Shown: in pieces, positions 29,101 through 36,396 of the stretch | How the letters are laid out: each line of letters opens with the position of its first letter | How positions within the stretch are numbered: position 1 is the stretch's first letter | From: Streptomyces niveus | Lineage (GTDB): Bacteria > Actinomycetota > Actinomycetes > Streptomycetales > Streptomycetaceae | DNA: 64,000 nucleotides | Assembly: GCF_001723055.1 (NCBI RefSeq) | Contig: NZ_MDCR01000076.1 | Coordinates: 1 to 64,000, forward strand | Direction of reading: 5' to 3' | Notes under the pieces: model-generated | What the model saw: the letters and a program-made list of their open reading frames with translations, nothing else | The model's database searches: none | Told to the model about the DNA's origin: nothing | Position numbers and translations under genes: made by a program

Positions 29101-29130
29101 GGGTCCGCCACCCCGCGGGGTGGCGGACCC
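29101..29130 (+). terminator. 30-nt perfect palindrome, probable terminator or attenuator
   Basis: GGGTCCGCCACCCCG (29101-29115) is followed directly by its exact reverse complement. The RNA would form a hairpin of about 13 bp with a tight loop. It lies between the peptide gene and the flavin dehydrogenase gene and ends 19 nt before the latter's ATG. A leaky terminator here would give much more peptide mRNA than enzyme mRNA, a common arrangement in RiPP loci. Confidence 0.75.
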
Positions 29131-29149
29131 TCTCTCCCGGGGGAGTCCG

Positions 29150-30262
29150 ATGCGGGTACGTGTCTCGCGCCTCGCCGTCTTCATGAGCCGGAACGGGCAG
29201 CTCGTCTGCGACGTCCCGGACCGTCACCGACAGGCCGGGCTGCGCCCCGCGGCCTGGGAGCTGCTCGCGCGCCACACGCGCTGGGCCGAGCCCCGCGACG
29301 AGGACGCCCCGCTGGTCAAGCAACTCCTGGGCGCCGGCGTGCTGATCGAGGAGGGCTCGCCCGAGCATCACCAGGAGGACGAACGGAGCCCCTGGCGCTC
29401 CTGGGGCACCGCCGCCACCTACTTCCACCTCGCCACCCGCACGCTCGACGGCGAGCGCTTCGTGACGGCCGCCGACGACACGGCGCGGCTGCGGCAGAAG
29501 GCCGAACAGGAGCCGGAGCCCGAGCCGTTCAAGCGCTACGACATCCCCGCCCTCGCGCTGCCCGCCCCCCTCGCGCTCGACTCCGCGATGGACCGGACAC
29601 TGCGTGAACGCCGCACCACCCGCCGGTTCGACGACGGCGCCCCGGTGACACTGGCGCAGTTGAGCACCGCGCTGCACTGGACCGGCGGTGTCCAGCACCG
29701 TTTCGACGTGCCCGGCTTCGGCGAGGCGGTGCTCAAGGCCAGCCCGTCCGGCGGCTCACGGCACCCCATCGAGATCTACCCCGTGGTGCGCGACGTCAAG
29801 GGACTGGCCCCCGGCCTCTACCACTACGCCGCCGACATCCACGCCCTGGAGCCGCTGCCCGGTGAGGCCCCCGACACCGAGACGCTGCTGCACTGGTTCG
29901 GCGACCAGACGTTCGTGCCCCGGGCCGGTGTGCTGTTCCTCTACACGGCGGTGCTGGAGCGGTCCGCCTGGAAGTACCCGACCGGGCGCACCTACCGCGC
30001 CGTCTACACCGAACTCGGTCATGTGAGCCAGACCGCGTATCTCACCGGGGCCGCGCTCGGGCTCGGTGTCTTCTACACGGCGGCGATGCGCGACGAGCCC
30101 GTCGAGGAGGTCTTCGGGCTCGACTGGCGACACGAGATCCCGCTGGGCATCAACGGCTTCGGTGTGCCCCATCCCCAGGAGGCCGCCCGGCAACGGGAGA
30201 TGGCGGCGGGCGGCGAACCGGGCTTCTCCTACGCGCGCGACGAGTGGGACGGCCTCGGATGA
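29150..30262 (+). CDS. SagB/McbC-type FMN-dependent dehydrogenase
   Basis: A 370-residue nitroreductase-superfamily protein of the SagB/ThcOx group. Residues about 1-80 form an N-terminal domain of the winged-helix type seen in this family (AWELLARHTRW, LLGAGVLIEEGSPEH). The flavin domain follows with RERRTTRRF, SPSGGSRHPIEIY, WKYPTGRTYR, TELGHVSQ and NGFGVP. The Lys-Tyr pair of the azoline-oxidase active site is present (WKYPTGRTYR). Known relatives oxidise thiazolines and oxazolines, made by a YcaO partner, to azoles; no YcaO or ThiF-like protein is in this window. The ATG at 29150 has GGGGGAG upstream. Oxidation of the small peptide's cysteine region, or of an NRPS-bound heterocycle, are the two main hypotheses. 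Confidence 0.88.
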   Translation: MRVRVSRLAVFMSRNGQLVCDVPDRHRQAGLRPAAWELLARHTRWAEPRDEDAPLVKQLLGAGVLIEEGSPEHHQEDERSPWRSWGTAATYFHLATRTLDGERFVTAADDTARLRQKAEQEPEPEPFKRYDIPALALPAPLALDSAMDRTLRERRTTRRFDDGAPVTLAQLSTALHWTGGVQHRFDVPGFGEAVLKASPSGGSRHPIEIYPVVRDVKGLAPGLYHYAADIHALEPLPGEAPDTETLLHWFGDQTFVPRAGVLFLYTAVLERSAWKYPTGRTYRAVYTELGHVSQTAYLTGAALGLGVFYTAAMRDEPVEEVFGLDWRHEIPLGINGFGVPHPQEAARQREMAAGGEPGFSYARDEWDGLG

Positions 30263-31158
30263 GCGGGACGCACGACAGCCGCGTCCATGTGGACACGACC
30301 CGGATCGCCGCGAACATCGCCGCCTTCCATGCCCGTGCCGCGATCCCGGTGCGCGCCCACATCAAGGGCCACCGCACGCTGGAGATCGCACGCCTCCAGC
30401 GGGAGGCCGGCGCCCGGGGCATCGCGGTGACCCGGCCCCAACTGGCCCGGCACTACGTCACCGGCGGCTTCACCGACCTCGTCGCCGCGTGGCCCTGGCG
30501 TGATCCGCAGATCCTGGACCGGTTCGCCGAACTCGCCGCCGACTGCGCCCTGTCCGTGCACCTGGACGACGTGGCGGCGGTCGAAAGCCTCGACGGCGCG
30601 GCCCGTCGGTACGGCACCCGGGCCGCCGTCCGCGTACAGGTCGACGGCGGCACCGACGTCACCGCCGTCGCGGAGGCCGTCGACCGGGCCCGTAACCTCA
30701 GCCTGGAGGGGATCGTCGGCTACCTCGACATCGAGACGCCCGAGCAGGCGACACGCCGTCAGGAGCTGGCCCGTATCCTCGCCGACTCGCTGGTCGAGAC
30801 GGCCGAACGGCTGCGCGCCGACGGGCACCCCTGCGACACCGTCGCCCTCGGCGGCACCCCCTGCGTCGACACCTTGGCGCCCGGCATCACCGAACTGGGC
30901 GCGGGCGCCTACCCGCTGGGTGACGCCGGGCTTGTCGCGCTGGGCGTCCTGACGGAGAAGGACATCGCCGTACGGGTCGACCCCGGCGGGACGGGTCTGC
31001 TGGCCGAGTGCGGACAGCCGTGGCACCCGGCCCCCTTCGTACGGCTGCCGGACGGCGCCCTCGCCCCCACCCACATCTGCCCGCTCCTGCTGAACGTGAC
31101 CGAACTCCACACCGACACAGGGGAGCGCTGGCCCGTCCTCGCCCCCGTCACCGCGTGA
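30259..31158 (+). CDS. Fold-type III PLP enzyme, D-serine dehydratase/D-threonine aldolase-like
   Basis: A 299-residue alanine-racemase-fold protein. AHIKGHRTLEIARLQ near residue 35 matches the PLP-lysine segment of D-threonine aldolases and DSD1-type dehydratases (RPHxKTHK). The C-terminal PTHICPLLL supplies the His-x-Cys zinc motif typical of DSD1. It is shorter than the usual 370-400 residues. Known members dehydrate D-Ser or D-threo-3-hydroxyaspartate, or split D-Thr. It overlaps the flavin gene by 4 bp (ATGA) and is followed 7 nt later by the exporter gene. Action on a beta-hydroxy amino acid would link it to the hydroxylase at 10026-11117; action on the ribosomal peptide is also conceivable. 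Confidence 0.85.
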   Translation: MSGTHDSRVHVDTTRIAANIAAFHARAAIPVRAHIKGHRTLEIARLQREAGARGIAVTRPQLARHYVTGGFTDLVAAWPWRDPQILDRFAELAADCALSVHLDDVAAVESLDGAARRYGTRAAVRVQVDGGTDVTAVAEAVDRARNLSLEGIVGYLDIETPEQATRRQELARILADSLVETAERLRADGHPCDTVALGGTPCVDTLAPGITELGAGAYPLGDAGLVALGVLTEKDIAVRVDPGGTGLLAECGQPWHPAPFVRLPDGALAPTHICPLLLNVTELHTDTGERWPVLAPVTA

Positions 31159-31165
31159 GAAGCGG

Positions 31166-32392
31166 ATGAACAAGCTCGACGTCCTGCGGGTACGGGACTT
31201 CCGCCTGTTCTTCCTCGGCAGCCTCGCCTCCGTGCTGGGCGACTTCATGGCGCCCGTCGCGCTGGCCTTCGCCGTGCTGGACATCGGCGACGCCGGGGAC
31301 CTGGGCCTCGTACTCGCCGCCCGCGTCCTGCCGTTGATGGCGTTCATGCTGCTCGGCGGGGTGGTGGCGGACCGGCTGCCGCGCCGCCTGGTGATGGTCT
31401 CGTCCGACCTCGTACGCGGCGCGGGGCAGGGGCTGCTCGCCGTCCTGCTGCTCACCGGCAGCGCGGGCATCTGGCACCTGGTCGTGCTCCAGGTCGTGCA
31501 CGGCACGGCCTCGGCGCTGTTCATGCCCGCCATCAGCGGTCTCGTCCAGCAGACGGCACCCGCCGACCGGTTGCAGGAGGCCAACTCGCTGTGCAGCCTG
31601 GCGCGCGCCGGTGGGAACGTCGCGGGCCCCGTGCTCGCCGGCGTACTCGTCGCCACCGCCGGCTCCGGCTGGGCCATCGCTGTCGACGCCGCGACCTTCC
31701 TCGTCAGCGCCTACTTCCTGCGGCTGCTGCCCAAGGGTGTGGTGCCGCCCAAGCTCACGGTCCACTCCATGCTGGCCGATCTGCGCGAGGGCTGGCGGGA
31801 GTTCACCGGGCGACGCTGGATCTGGGTCGTCGTCGTCGCGGCCTCCCTGGCCAACGGGCTCCAGGCCGCCTACTCGGTGCTGGGCCCCGTGGTGGCGGAG
31901 GAGCGGCTCGGCGGAGCCACCGCGTGGGGAGTCGTCGTCTCCTGCTACGGCGCGGGCGCCTGTGTGGGCGGGCTGGCCACGCTCTGGCTGAAGGCGCGCT
32001 TCCCGCTGCGCTCAGCTCTCTACGCCGACTGTCTGTGCTCCCTGCCGCTCCTGGCGCTGGCGCTGCAACTGGCCACACCGTCCCTGGCGGTGGCCGCCTT
32101 CCTCGGCGGCTGCGGACTGATGGTCTTCAACACGCTCTGGGAGACCACGCTGCAGAGCAACGTGCCCGGCGACCGCCTCTCCCGGGTCAGCGCCTACGAG
32201 TGGCTGGGCTCCATGGCCTGCCAGCCGCTGGGCATGGTGCTGGTGCCCGTCATCGCGCTGCGCACCGGTCCCGAGCCGGTGCTGTACGCGTGCGGACTGA
32301 TCATGCTGGCGATGTCGCTCGCGCAGCTGCTCCTGCCGGACGTCCGCCGCCTTCCTGTCGCGACGTCCGCCCCTGCGGAGAGCAAGGCGTGA
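31166..32392 (+). CDS. MFS exporter, EntS-like
   Basis: A 408-residue membrane protein with 10-12 hydrophobic helices. It opens LDVLRVRDFRLFFLGSLAS and carries ADRLPRRLVM between helices 2 and 3, typical of the MFS_3 group. It is the last gene of the small-peptide unit and converges with the ACT gene, 7 bp apart. It is the second exporter of this family within 24 kb. Having one exporter in each subregion is consistent with two distinct products or with export plus resistance. Confidence 0.9.
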   Translation: MNKLDVLRVRDFRLFFLGSLASVLGDFMAPVALAFAVLDIGDAGDLGLVLAARVLPLMAFMLLGGVVADRLPRRLVMVSSDLVRGAGQGLLAVLLLTGSAGIWHLVVLQVVHGTASALFMPAISGLVQQTAPADRLQEANSLCSLARAGGNVAGPVLAGVLVATAGSGWAIAVDAATFLVSAYFLRLLPKGVVPPKLTVHSMLADLREGWREFTGRRWIWVVVVAASLANGLQAAYSVLGPVVAEERLGGATAWGVVVSCYGAGACVGGLATLWLKARFPLRSALYADCLCSLPLLALALQLATPSLAVAAFLGGCGLMVFNTLWETTLQSNVPGDRLSRVSAYEWLGSMACQPLGMVLVPVIALRTGPEPVLYACGLIMLAMSLAQLLLPDVRRLPVATSAPAESKA

Positions 32393-32399
32393 CCGTGGG

Positions 32400-32792
32400 T
32401 CAGTGGCCGCCGACGACCTCGTGACCCGCCGCCTTCAGCGCCCGCTCCGCGTCCTCGAACCGGGCCACCGGCACCAGCACCACGTCGCTGTCGAAGGTCG
32501 AGGCCACGAACACCGGTACCCCGGCGCGCCCGAGCGGCTCCAGCAGCGCCACGAGCATCCCGGGCACGTCCAGCTCATGCGCGTTCTCCCCGTACAGCCC
32601 GGCCCACAACTCGACGGCGCCGGTCGCGTCCGGCGTGTCCGGTACCTCGTGGATGACCGTGAGCCCCTCGGGGCCACGTACCAGCGCCCACCACGCCCGT
32701 GTGAGGGCGGACGCGACGGCCTCCTCGGGCAGCAGTTCCACCGTCAGCCTGCTGGACAGCACGCGCAGGCGCTGTCGTTTCCCCGTACCCAA
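32400..32792 (-). CDS. ACT-domain protein
   Basis: A 130-residue protein of the kind annotated as ACT domain-containing in actinobacteria. Two ACT-like repeats can be seen: RLRVLSSRLTVELLPEEA near the start, and VPVFVASTFDSDVVLVPVARFEDAERAL toward the end. I place the start at the TTG 32792 behind GGAAGGGG, because the preceding open sequence is basic and lacks a site. ACT domains bind amino acids, but no catalytic domain is attached. It converges on the exporter gene and probably lies outside the biosynthetic cluster. Confidence 0.75.
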   Translation of the reverse strand: MGTGKRQRLRVLSSRLTVELLPEEAVASALTRAWWALVRGPEGLTVIHEVPDTPDATGAVELWAGLYGENAHELDVPGMLVALLEPLGRAGVPVFVASTFDSDVVLVPVARFEDAERALKAAGHEVVGGH

Positions 32793-32890
32793 CTCGGTCC
32801 CCTTCCCCCTGTTCCCCCTGCTCCGGCCATCCTGGCACGCGTTCTCACCCGTCGGAACCGAGCGAGCGCCGTCGCGCGTCCGTCGCCTGT

Positions 32891-33259
32891 GTGACCACGC
32901 GATCGGGGACGGCCCGAACACGAACGACACGCGGGACGAACGGCTGGGCCGGCTGCCTGGCCGTCGTCGCCGGGTTTGTCACGGGGCTCGCCGTATGGGG
33001 CGTCGGTGCGGCGCCCGGTCTGCGCGGTGCCTTCGAGGGGGAGCGGGACTGGAGCCTGCTCTACCTGGACGGCCCGGTGATGATCTTCGGCATTCCCGCG
33101 GTCGCACTGGGGGTCTGGGCCCTGGTGGGTGGGGTGTTGCGGGCCCGGGACGGGGTGGCGGCGGTGGCCGTGCTGCTCGCGCTGGCGGCCGTCGCCTGGG
33201 GGTGCGGTGAGTGGCTGGAGATGCGTACGGATCGGTTCACCCGTGGTGACTCCTGGTGA
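32891..33259 (+). CDS. Small conserved membrane protein, unknown function
   Basis: A 122-residue protein with a basic N-terminus (TTRSGTARTRTTRGT) and about three hydrophobic segments at residues 20-41, 60-83 and 87-104, ending in a charged tail. The GTG start has only a weak upstream site, so the true start may be a little further in. I recognise no catalytic motif and assign no function. Confidence 0.6.
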   Translation: MTTRSGTARTRTTRGTNGWAGCLAVVAGFVTGLAVWGVGAAPGLRGAFEGERDWSLLYLDGPVMIFGIPAVALGVWALVGGVLRARDGVAAVAVLLALAAVAWGCGEWLEMRTDRFTRGDSW

Positions 33260-33373
33260 ACGAGGGTGACGCCGGAGAGGTTCCCGGGGGCGAGATACGC
33301 GCGGCGGGCATGATGGCCATCGGCGAGGCCGGCCGGCCACGCGTCGTACGCCGCCACCGAGGGAGTGCAGCAC

Positions 33374-33856
33374 ATGTCGTATCCGGAACCCCGCCACCAC
33401 GGGGACAAGGGCGAGGTCAACGCGGTGTACCGGCCCGCGAGCACCCCCGCCGACGTACGGTCACCGTCGGGCGCCGAGACGCACTTCGTGGCGTCCAGCG
33501 TGTCGACGGGCGGCGAGTTCGGGCTCTACCGGATGGACATGGTGCCCAGGGGCGGCGGGCCGAGCACCCATTTCCACAAGACCATCTCGGAGTCCTTCTA
33601 CATCCTTGAGGGGACGGTCCGGCTGTACGACGGTGAGCGCTGGATCGACGGGGAGAAGGGCGACTTCCTGTACGTGCCGCCGGGCGGGCTGCACGGCTTT
33701 CGCAACGACTCGGACGCGCCCGCCTCCACGCTCATCCTGTTCGCGCCGGGAGCGCCGCGCGAGGAGTACTTCGAGAAGGTTTCCACGGTCGGGCGGATGA
33801 CGGACGAGGAGCGCACGGCGTTTTTCATCAAGCACGACACGTACTGGGTGGACTGA
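33374..33856 (+). CDS. Single-domain cupin protein
   Basis: A 160-residue cupin. Motif 1 is visible as GGPSTHFHKTISESFYILEG (metal ligands His-x-His and Glu) and motif 2 as GDFLYVPPGGLHGFRN. The ATG at 33374 lies after GAGGGA; an in-frame GTG at 33365 is too close to that site. Small cupins of this type include isomerases, dioxygenases and sensor-like proteins, and the sequence gives no substrate. It stands alone, with a GntR regulator 176 bp downstream. Confidence 0.85.
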   Translation: MSYPEPRHHGDKGEVNAVYRPASTPADVRSPSGAETHFVASSVSTGGEFGLYRMDMVPRGGGPSTHFHKTISESFYILEGTVRLYDGERWIDGEKGDFLYVPPGGLHGFRNDSDAPASTLILFAPGAPREEYFEKVSTVGRMTDEERTAFFIKHDTYWVD

Positions 33857-34032
33857 GCCGGCCTGTCAACGGGGCCCCTCGGTAAAGCCGTTGGCGGCGG
33901 AGCCTGATCTGCGGCAAAGTCCCTGCGTAAACGCCTTGTCGTCACATCGGGTCAACCCGTGGCCCATGCTTGCGGTCAACAACCAACGGTTGCCAGGGTG
34001 TTGCTGTCTGTCAACCTGTTGGGAGTGGCCCT

Positions 34033-34785
34033 GTGGCATTCGGTGAGCAGCCGGCCTATCTGCGCGTCGCCAGTGATCTTCGGCGGAAGATCGTCGACGG
34101 CGCTCTGCCGCCGCACACCCGGCTGCCGTCGCAGGCCCGTATCCGTGAGGAGTACGGCGTCTCGGACACGGTCGCTCTCGAAGCCCGCAAGGTGCTGATG
34201 GCGGAAGGGCTCGTCGAGGGCCGCTCCGGGTCCGGCACCTACGTCCGGGAGAAGCCCGTCCCGCGCCGCATCGCGCGCTCGGGCTACCGGCCGCCGTCCG
34301 GCGCCAATCCGTTCCGGCAGGAGCAGTCCGAGGACGGGGTGCGCGGCACCTGGGAGTCGAGCACCGAGCGGGACGAGGTGGCGCCGGAGATCGCGACACG
34401 GCTCGGGATACAACCGGGCGACCCGGCGATGCGCACGCGCTACATCTTCAGGGACGCCGGGGAGCCGATGATGCTCTCCACCTCCTGGGAGCCCTTGGAG
34501 GTCACGGGGCGTACGCCGGTGATGCTTCCCGAGGAGGGACCGCTCGGCGGATGCGGGGTCGTGGAGCGGATGGCGGCCATCGGCGTCGTGGTGGACAACG
34601 TGGTGGAGCAGGTCGGCGCGCGCCCGGGGCTGGCGGAGGAGCTCCTGTCGCTCGGCGGTGTGCCCGGCCATGTCGTGATGGTGCTTGAGCGGACGTACTA
34701 CGCGTCGGGCCGCGCGGTCGAAACGGCTGACGTGGTCGTTCCGGCGGACCGCTACCGCATCGCCTATCACCTTCCGGTCAGATGA
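34033..34785 (+). CDS. GntR family regulator, HutC/UTRA type
   Basis: A 250-residue repressor-type regulator. Residues about 8-70 form the winged helix (YLRVASDLRRKIVDGALPPHTRLPS, then GRSGSGTYV). The remainder is a UTRA effector domain (MLSTSWEPLEVTG, YYASGRAVETADVVVPADRYRIAY). The GTG at 34033 has GGGAG 7 nt upstream. The 176-bp intergenic region before it contains CAACCAACGGTTGCC and nearby CTGTCAACCTGTTG, possible autoregulatory sites. Its target genes are not evident. Confidence 0.88.
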   Translation: MAFGEQPAYLRVASDLRRKIVDGALPPHTRLPSQARIREEYGVSDTVALEARKVLMAEGLVEGRSGSGTYVREKPVPRRIARSGYRPPSGANPFRQEQSEDGVRGTWESSTERDEVAPEIATRLGIQPGDPAMRTRYIFRDAGEPMMLSTSWEPLEVTGRTPVMLPEEGPLGGCGVVERMAAIGVVVDNVVEQVGARPGLAEELLSLGGVPGHVVMVLERTYYASGRAVETADVVVPADRYRIAYHLPVR

Positions 34786-35053
34786 CGGCCCGGTGAGAAC
34801 CGGCTGACCGGAGGGCCGCCCTCGTCCGGCCAGGGCCGGCCACGCGCCACCCCAACAGGACGTCAGAAGCGGGGAGATGACGCGCGCTCACCCCCGCGCG
34901 CCCTCACGAGCCCGAATCTTCTTGGCCAGATGTGTACCTCTTTGTATAAACACGCATCCGCTGAGTGAAGGTCAGGCGTAGGCTCGGGCATATGCGCATT
35001 GGGGTTTCCAGGAGGTCGTCCGAGTGGTGCGGGCAGTTGGCGGGAGGGGCACG

Positions 35054-35233
35054 ATGACCGACAGCGGTGCTGTGCTGCCTTGGCTGGTCATACGTCAGGA
35101 CGACAACGGGAACCGGTACCGGGTGGGCAGGTATGCCACGAAGGACGAGGCGCAGAAGACGGTGGACAGCCTCGACGCCAAGGGTCCCAAGCAGCTCTAC
35201 TGGGTCGAGCGCCTGCAGCAGACCAGCCGCTGA
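35054..35233 (+). CDS. Small SPOR-like domain protein
   Basis: A 59-residue protein: LPWLVIRQDDNGNRYRVGRY followed by ATKDEAQKTVDSLDAKG and LYWVERL. It resembles the small SPOR/sporulation-repeat-like proteins of streptomycetes. Two starts are plausible: ATG 35054 behind GGGAGGGG, or in-frame GTG 35024 behind a perfect AGGAGG, which would add ten residues. I prefer the ATG because similarity to the family begins there. Function unknown. Confidence 0.75.
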   Translation: MTDSGAVLPWLVIRQDDNGNRYRVGRYATKDEAQKTVDSLDAKGPKQLYWVERLQQTSR

Positions 35234-35316
35234 CCTCACCGACCGGGGACCGTGCCCCCTCGTGGAGCTGACACCCTTGTGGAGCAGGCTCCCTCGGCCG
35301 GGCTACGCTCCGGCGC

Positions 35317-35736
35317 ATGAGTGACGGCGGAGCTGCAACGGTCTTGATCGACACAGTCGCGTGGGTCCGCGTGGAGCAGGGCAGGATCCTCTGCGCGCGT
35401 TCCCGCGGAAAGGATGTGTTCTACATCCCCGGCGGCAAGCGCGAAGGCGCGGAGAGCGATCTGGAGACCCTGCTGCGCGAGGTCGAGGAGGAACTGGCGG
35501 TGGCCCTCCTCCCGGCCACAGCGACCCATCTGGGCACGTACGAGGCCCAGGCCCACGGCCAGCCCGACGGCGTCCTGGTCCGGATGAGTTGTTACTCCGG
35601 CGACTACCTGGGTACGCCGGCTGCCAGCAACGAGATCGAGGAGATCCGCTGGCTCTCCTACGGCGACCGGGGCCGCGTGGCCCCCGTCGACCAGCTTCTC
35701 TTCGACGACCTCAGGGCCTCGGGCGAGCTGACATGA
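35317..35736 (+). CDS. Nudix hydrolase
   Basis: A 139-residue Nudix domain protein that would hydrolyse a nucleoside-diphosphate-linked compound. The Nudix box runs from GGKREGAESD to REVEEELAV and keeps the Gly, Glu and REVxEE core; the late Gly of the consensus (REUxEExGU) is Ala here. The ATG follows a weak site. It has no operon partners and its substrate is unknown. Confidence 0.88.
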   Translation: MSDGGAATVLIDTVAWVRVEQGRILCARSRGKDVFYIPGGKREGAESDLETLLREVEEELAVALLPATATHLGTYEAQAHGQPDGVLVRMSCYSGDYLGTPAASNEIEEIRWLSYGDRGRVAPVDQLLFDDLRASGELT

Positions 35737-35834
35737 GCCTCCGTCAAGATAGTTCTTCCTTGATTACGGGTATGTGCTGATTAACCCCCCTAAAAAGGGC
35801 ATGGACCTGCTGTCAGTCTGGGGAAGTGGTCGGC

Positions 35835-36251
35835 TTGATCGAGACGGAGAGCACCTACGCCGAGTGGGCCTTCCCCGCTGAGCCGGATGCCGTACGCCGC
35901 GCACGCCACGCGGTACGCGACGCCCTCGGCGTCTGGCGTCTCGACCACTCCGTTCGCGATACGGCCGTCCTGCTGGTCAGTGAACTCGTCACCAATTCCC
36001 TGCAGTACACGCCCGGGCCGATCGGTGTCAGGCTGGCTCTCGTTCCCATGGGCCCTGCGGACCTCACCCGTACCGCGTTGCTGGTGGAGGTGTCCGATCC
36101 GCTCCCCGATCCACCGATCGCACGGTCGCCCGGCCCTGATGACGAAGGGGGCCGTGGGCTCCAGCTCGTCGCTTGCTCCGCCCGGCGTTGGGGTACACGC
36201 CGGGGGAATACGGGTAAGACGGTGTGGTTCGAGCTGCCGCTCCCTGGTTAG
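35835..36251 (+). CDS. Anti-sigma-factor-type serine kinase/ATPase (RsbW-like HATPase)
   Basis: A 138-residue GHKL ATPase of the RsbW/SpoIIAB-like kind common in streptomycetes. The N box is LLVSELVTNSLQYT, followed by DEGGRGLQLVACSARRWG and GKTVWFELPL. I chose the TTG at 35835, which stands 8 nt after GGGGAAG; an in-frame GTG at 35826 overlaps that site and is unlikely. It lies 145 bp before a SpoIIE phosphatase that carries its own very similar HATPase domain. Such proteins bind or phosphorylate anti-anti-sigma factors. Confidence 0.85.
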   Translation: MIETESTYAEWAFPAEPDAVRRARHAVRDALGVWRLDHSVRDTAVLLVSELVTNSLQYTPGPIGVRLALVPMGPADLTRTALLVEVSDPLPDPPIARSPGPDDEGGRGLQLVACSARRWGTRRGNTGKTVWFELPLPG

Positions 36252-36396
36252 GAGTGTGGAGGGACAACGATCACCGGGTCTCGGCTCAAAACGAATGAGA
36301 CTGTGCTGTGATCGTGAACGCCGTACCGGTCAGGGCCGTAGTGCTGAATACTGCGGGGATGGCCGGTCCGGTGCGTGAGCTGGAGGGGACGGTCGC

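Noticed and set aside
1..32392. Search for MbtH, phosphopantetheinyl transferase, LuxR/SARP regulator or epimerase within the NRPS cluster
   Set aside because: None is visible in any frame; they may lie left of the window or elsewhere in the genome.
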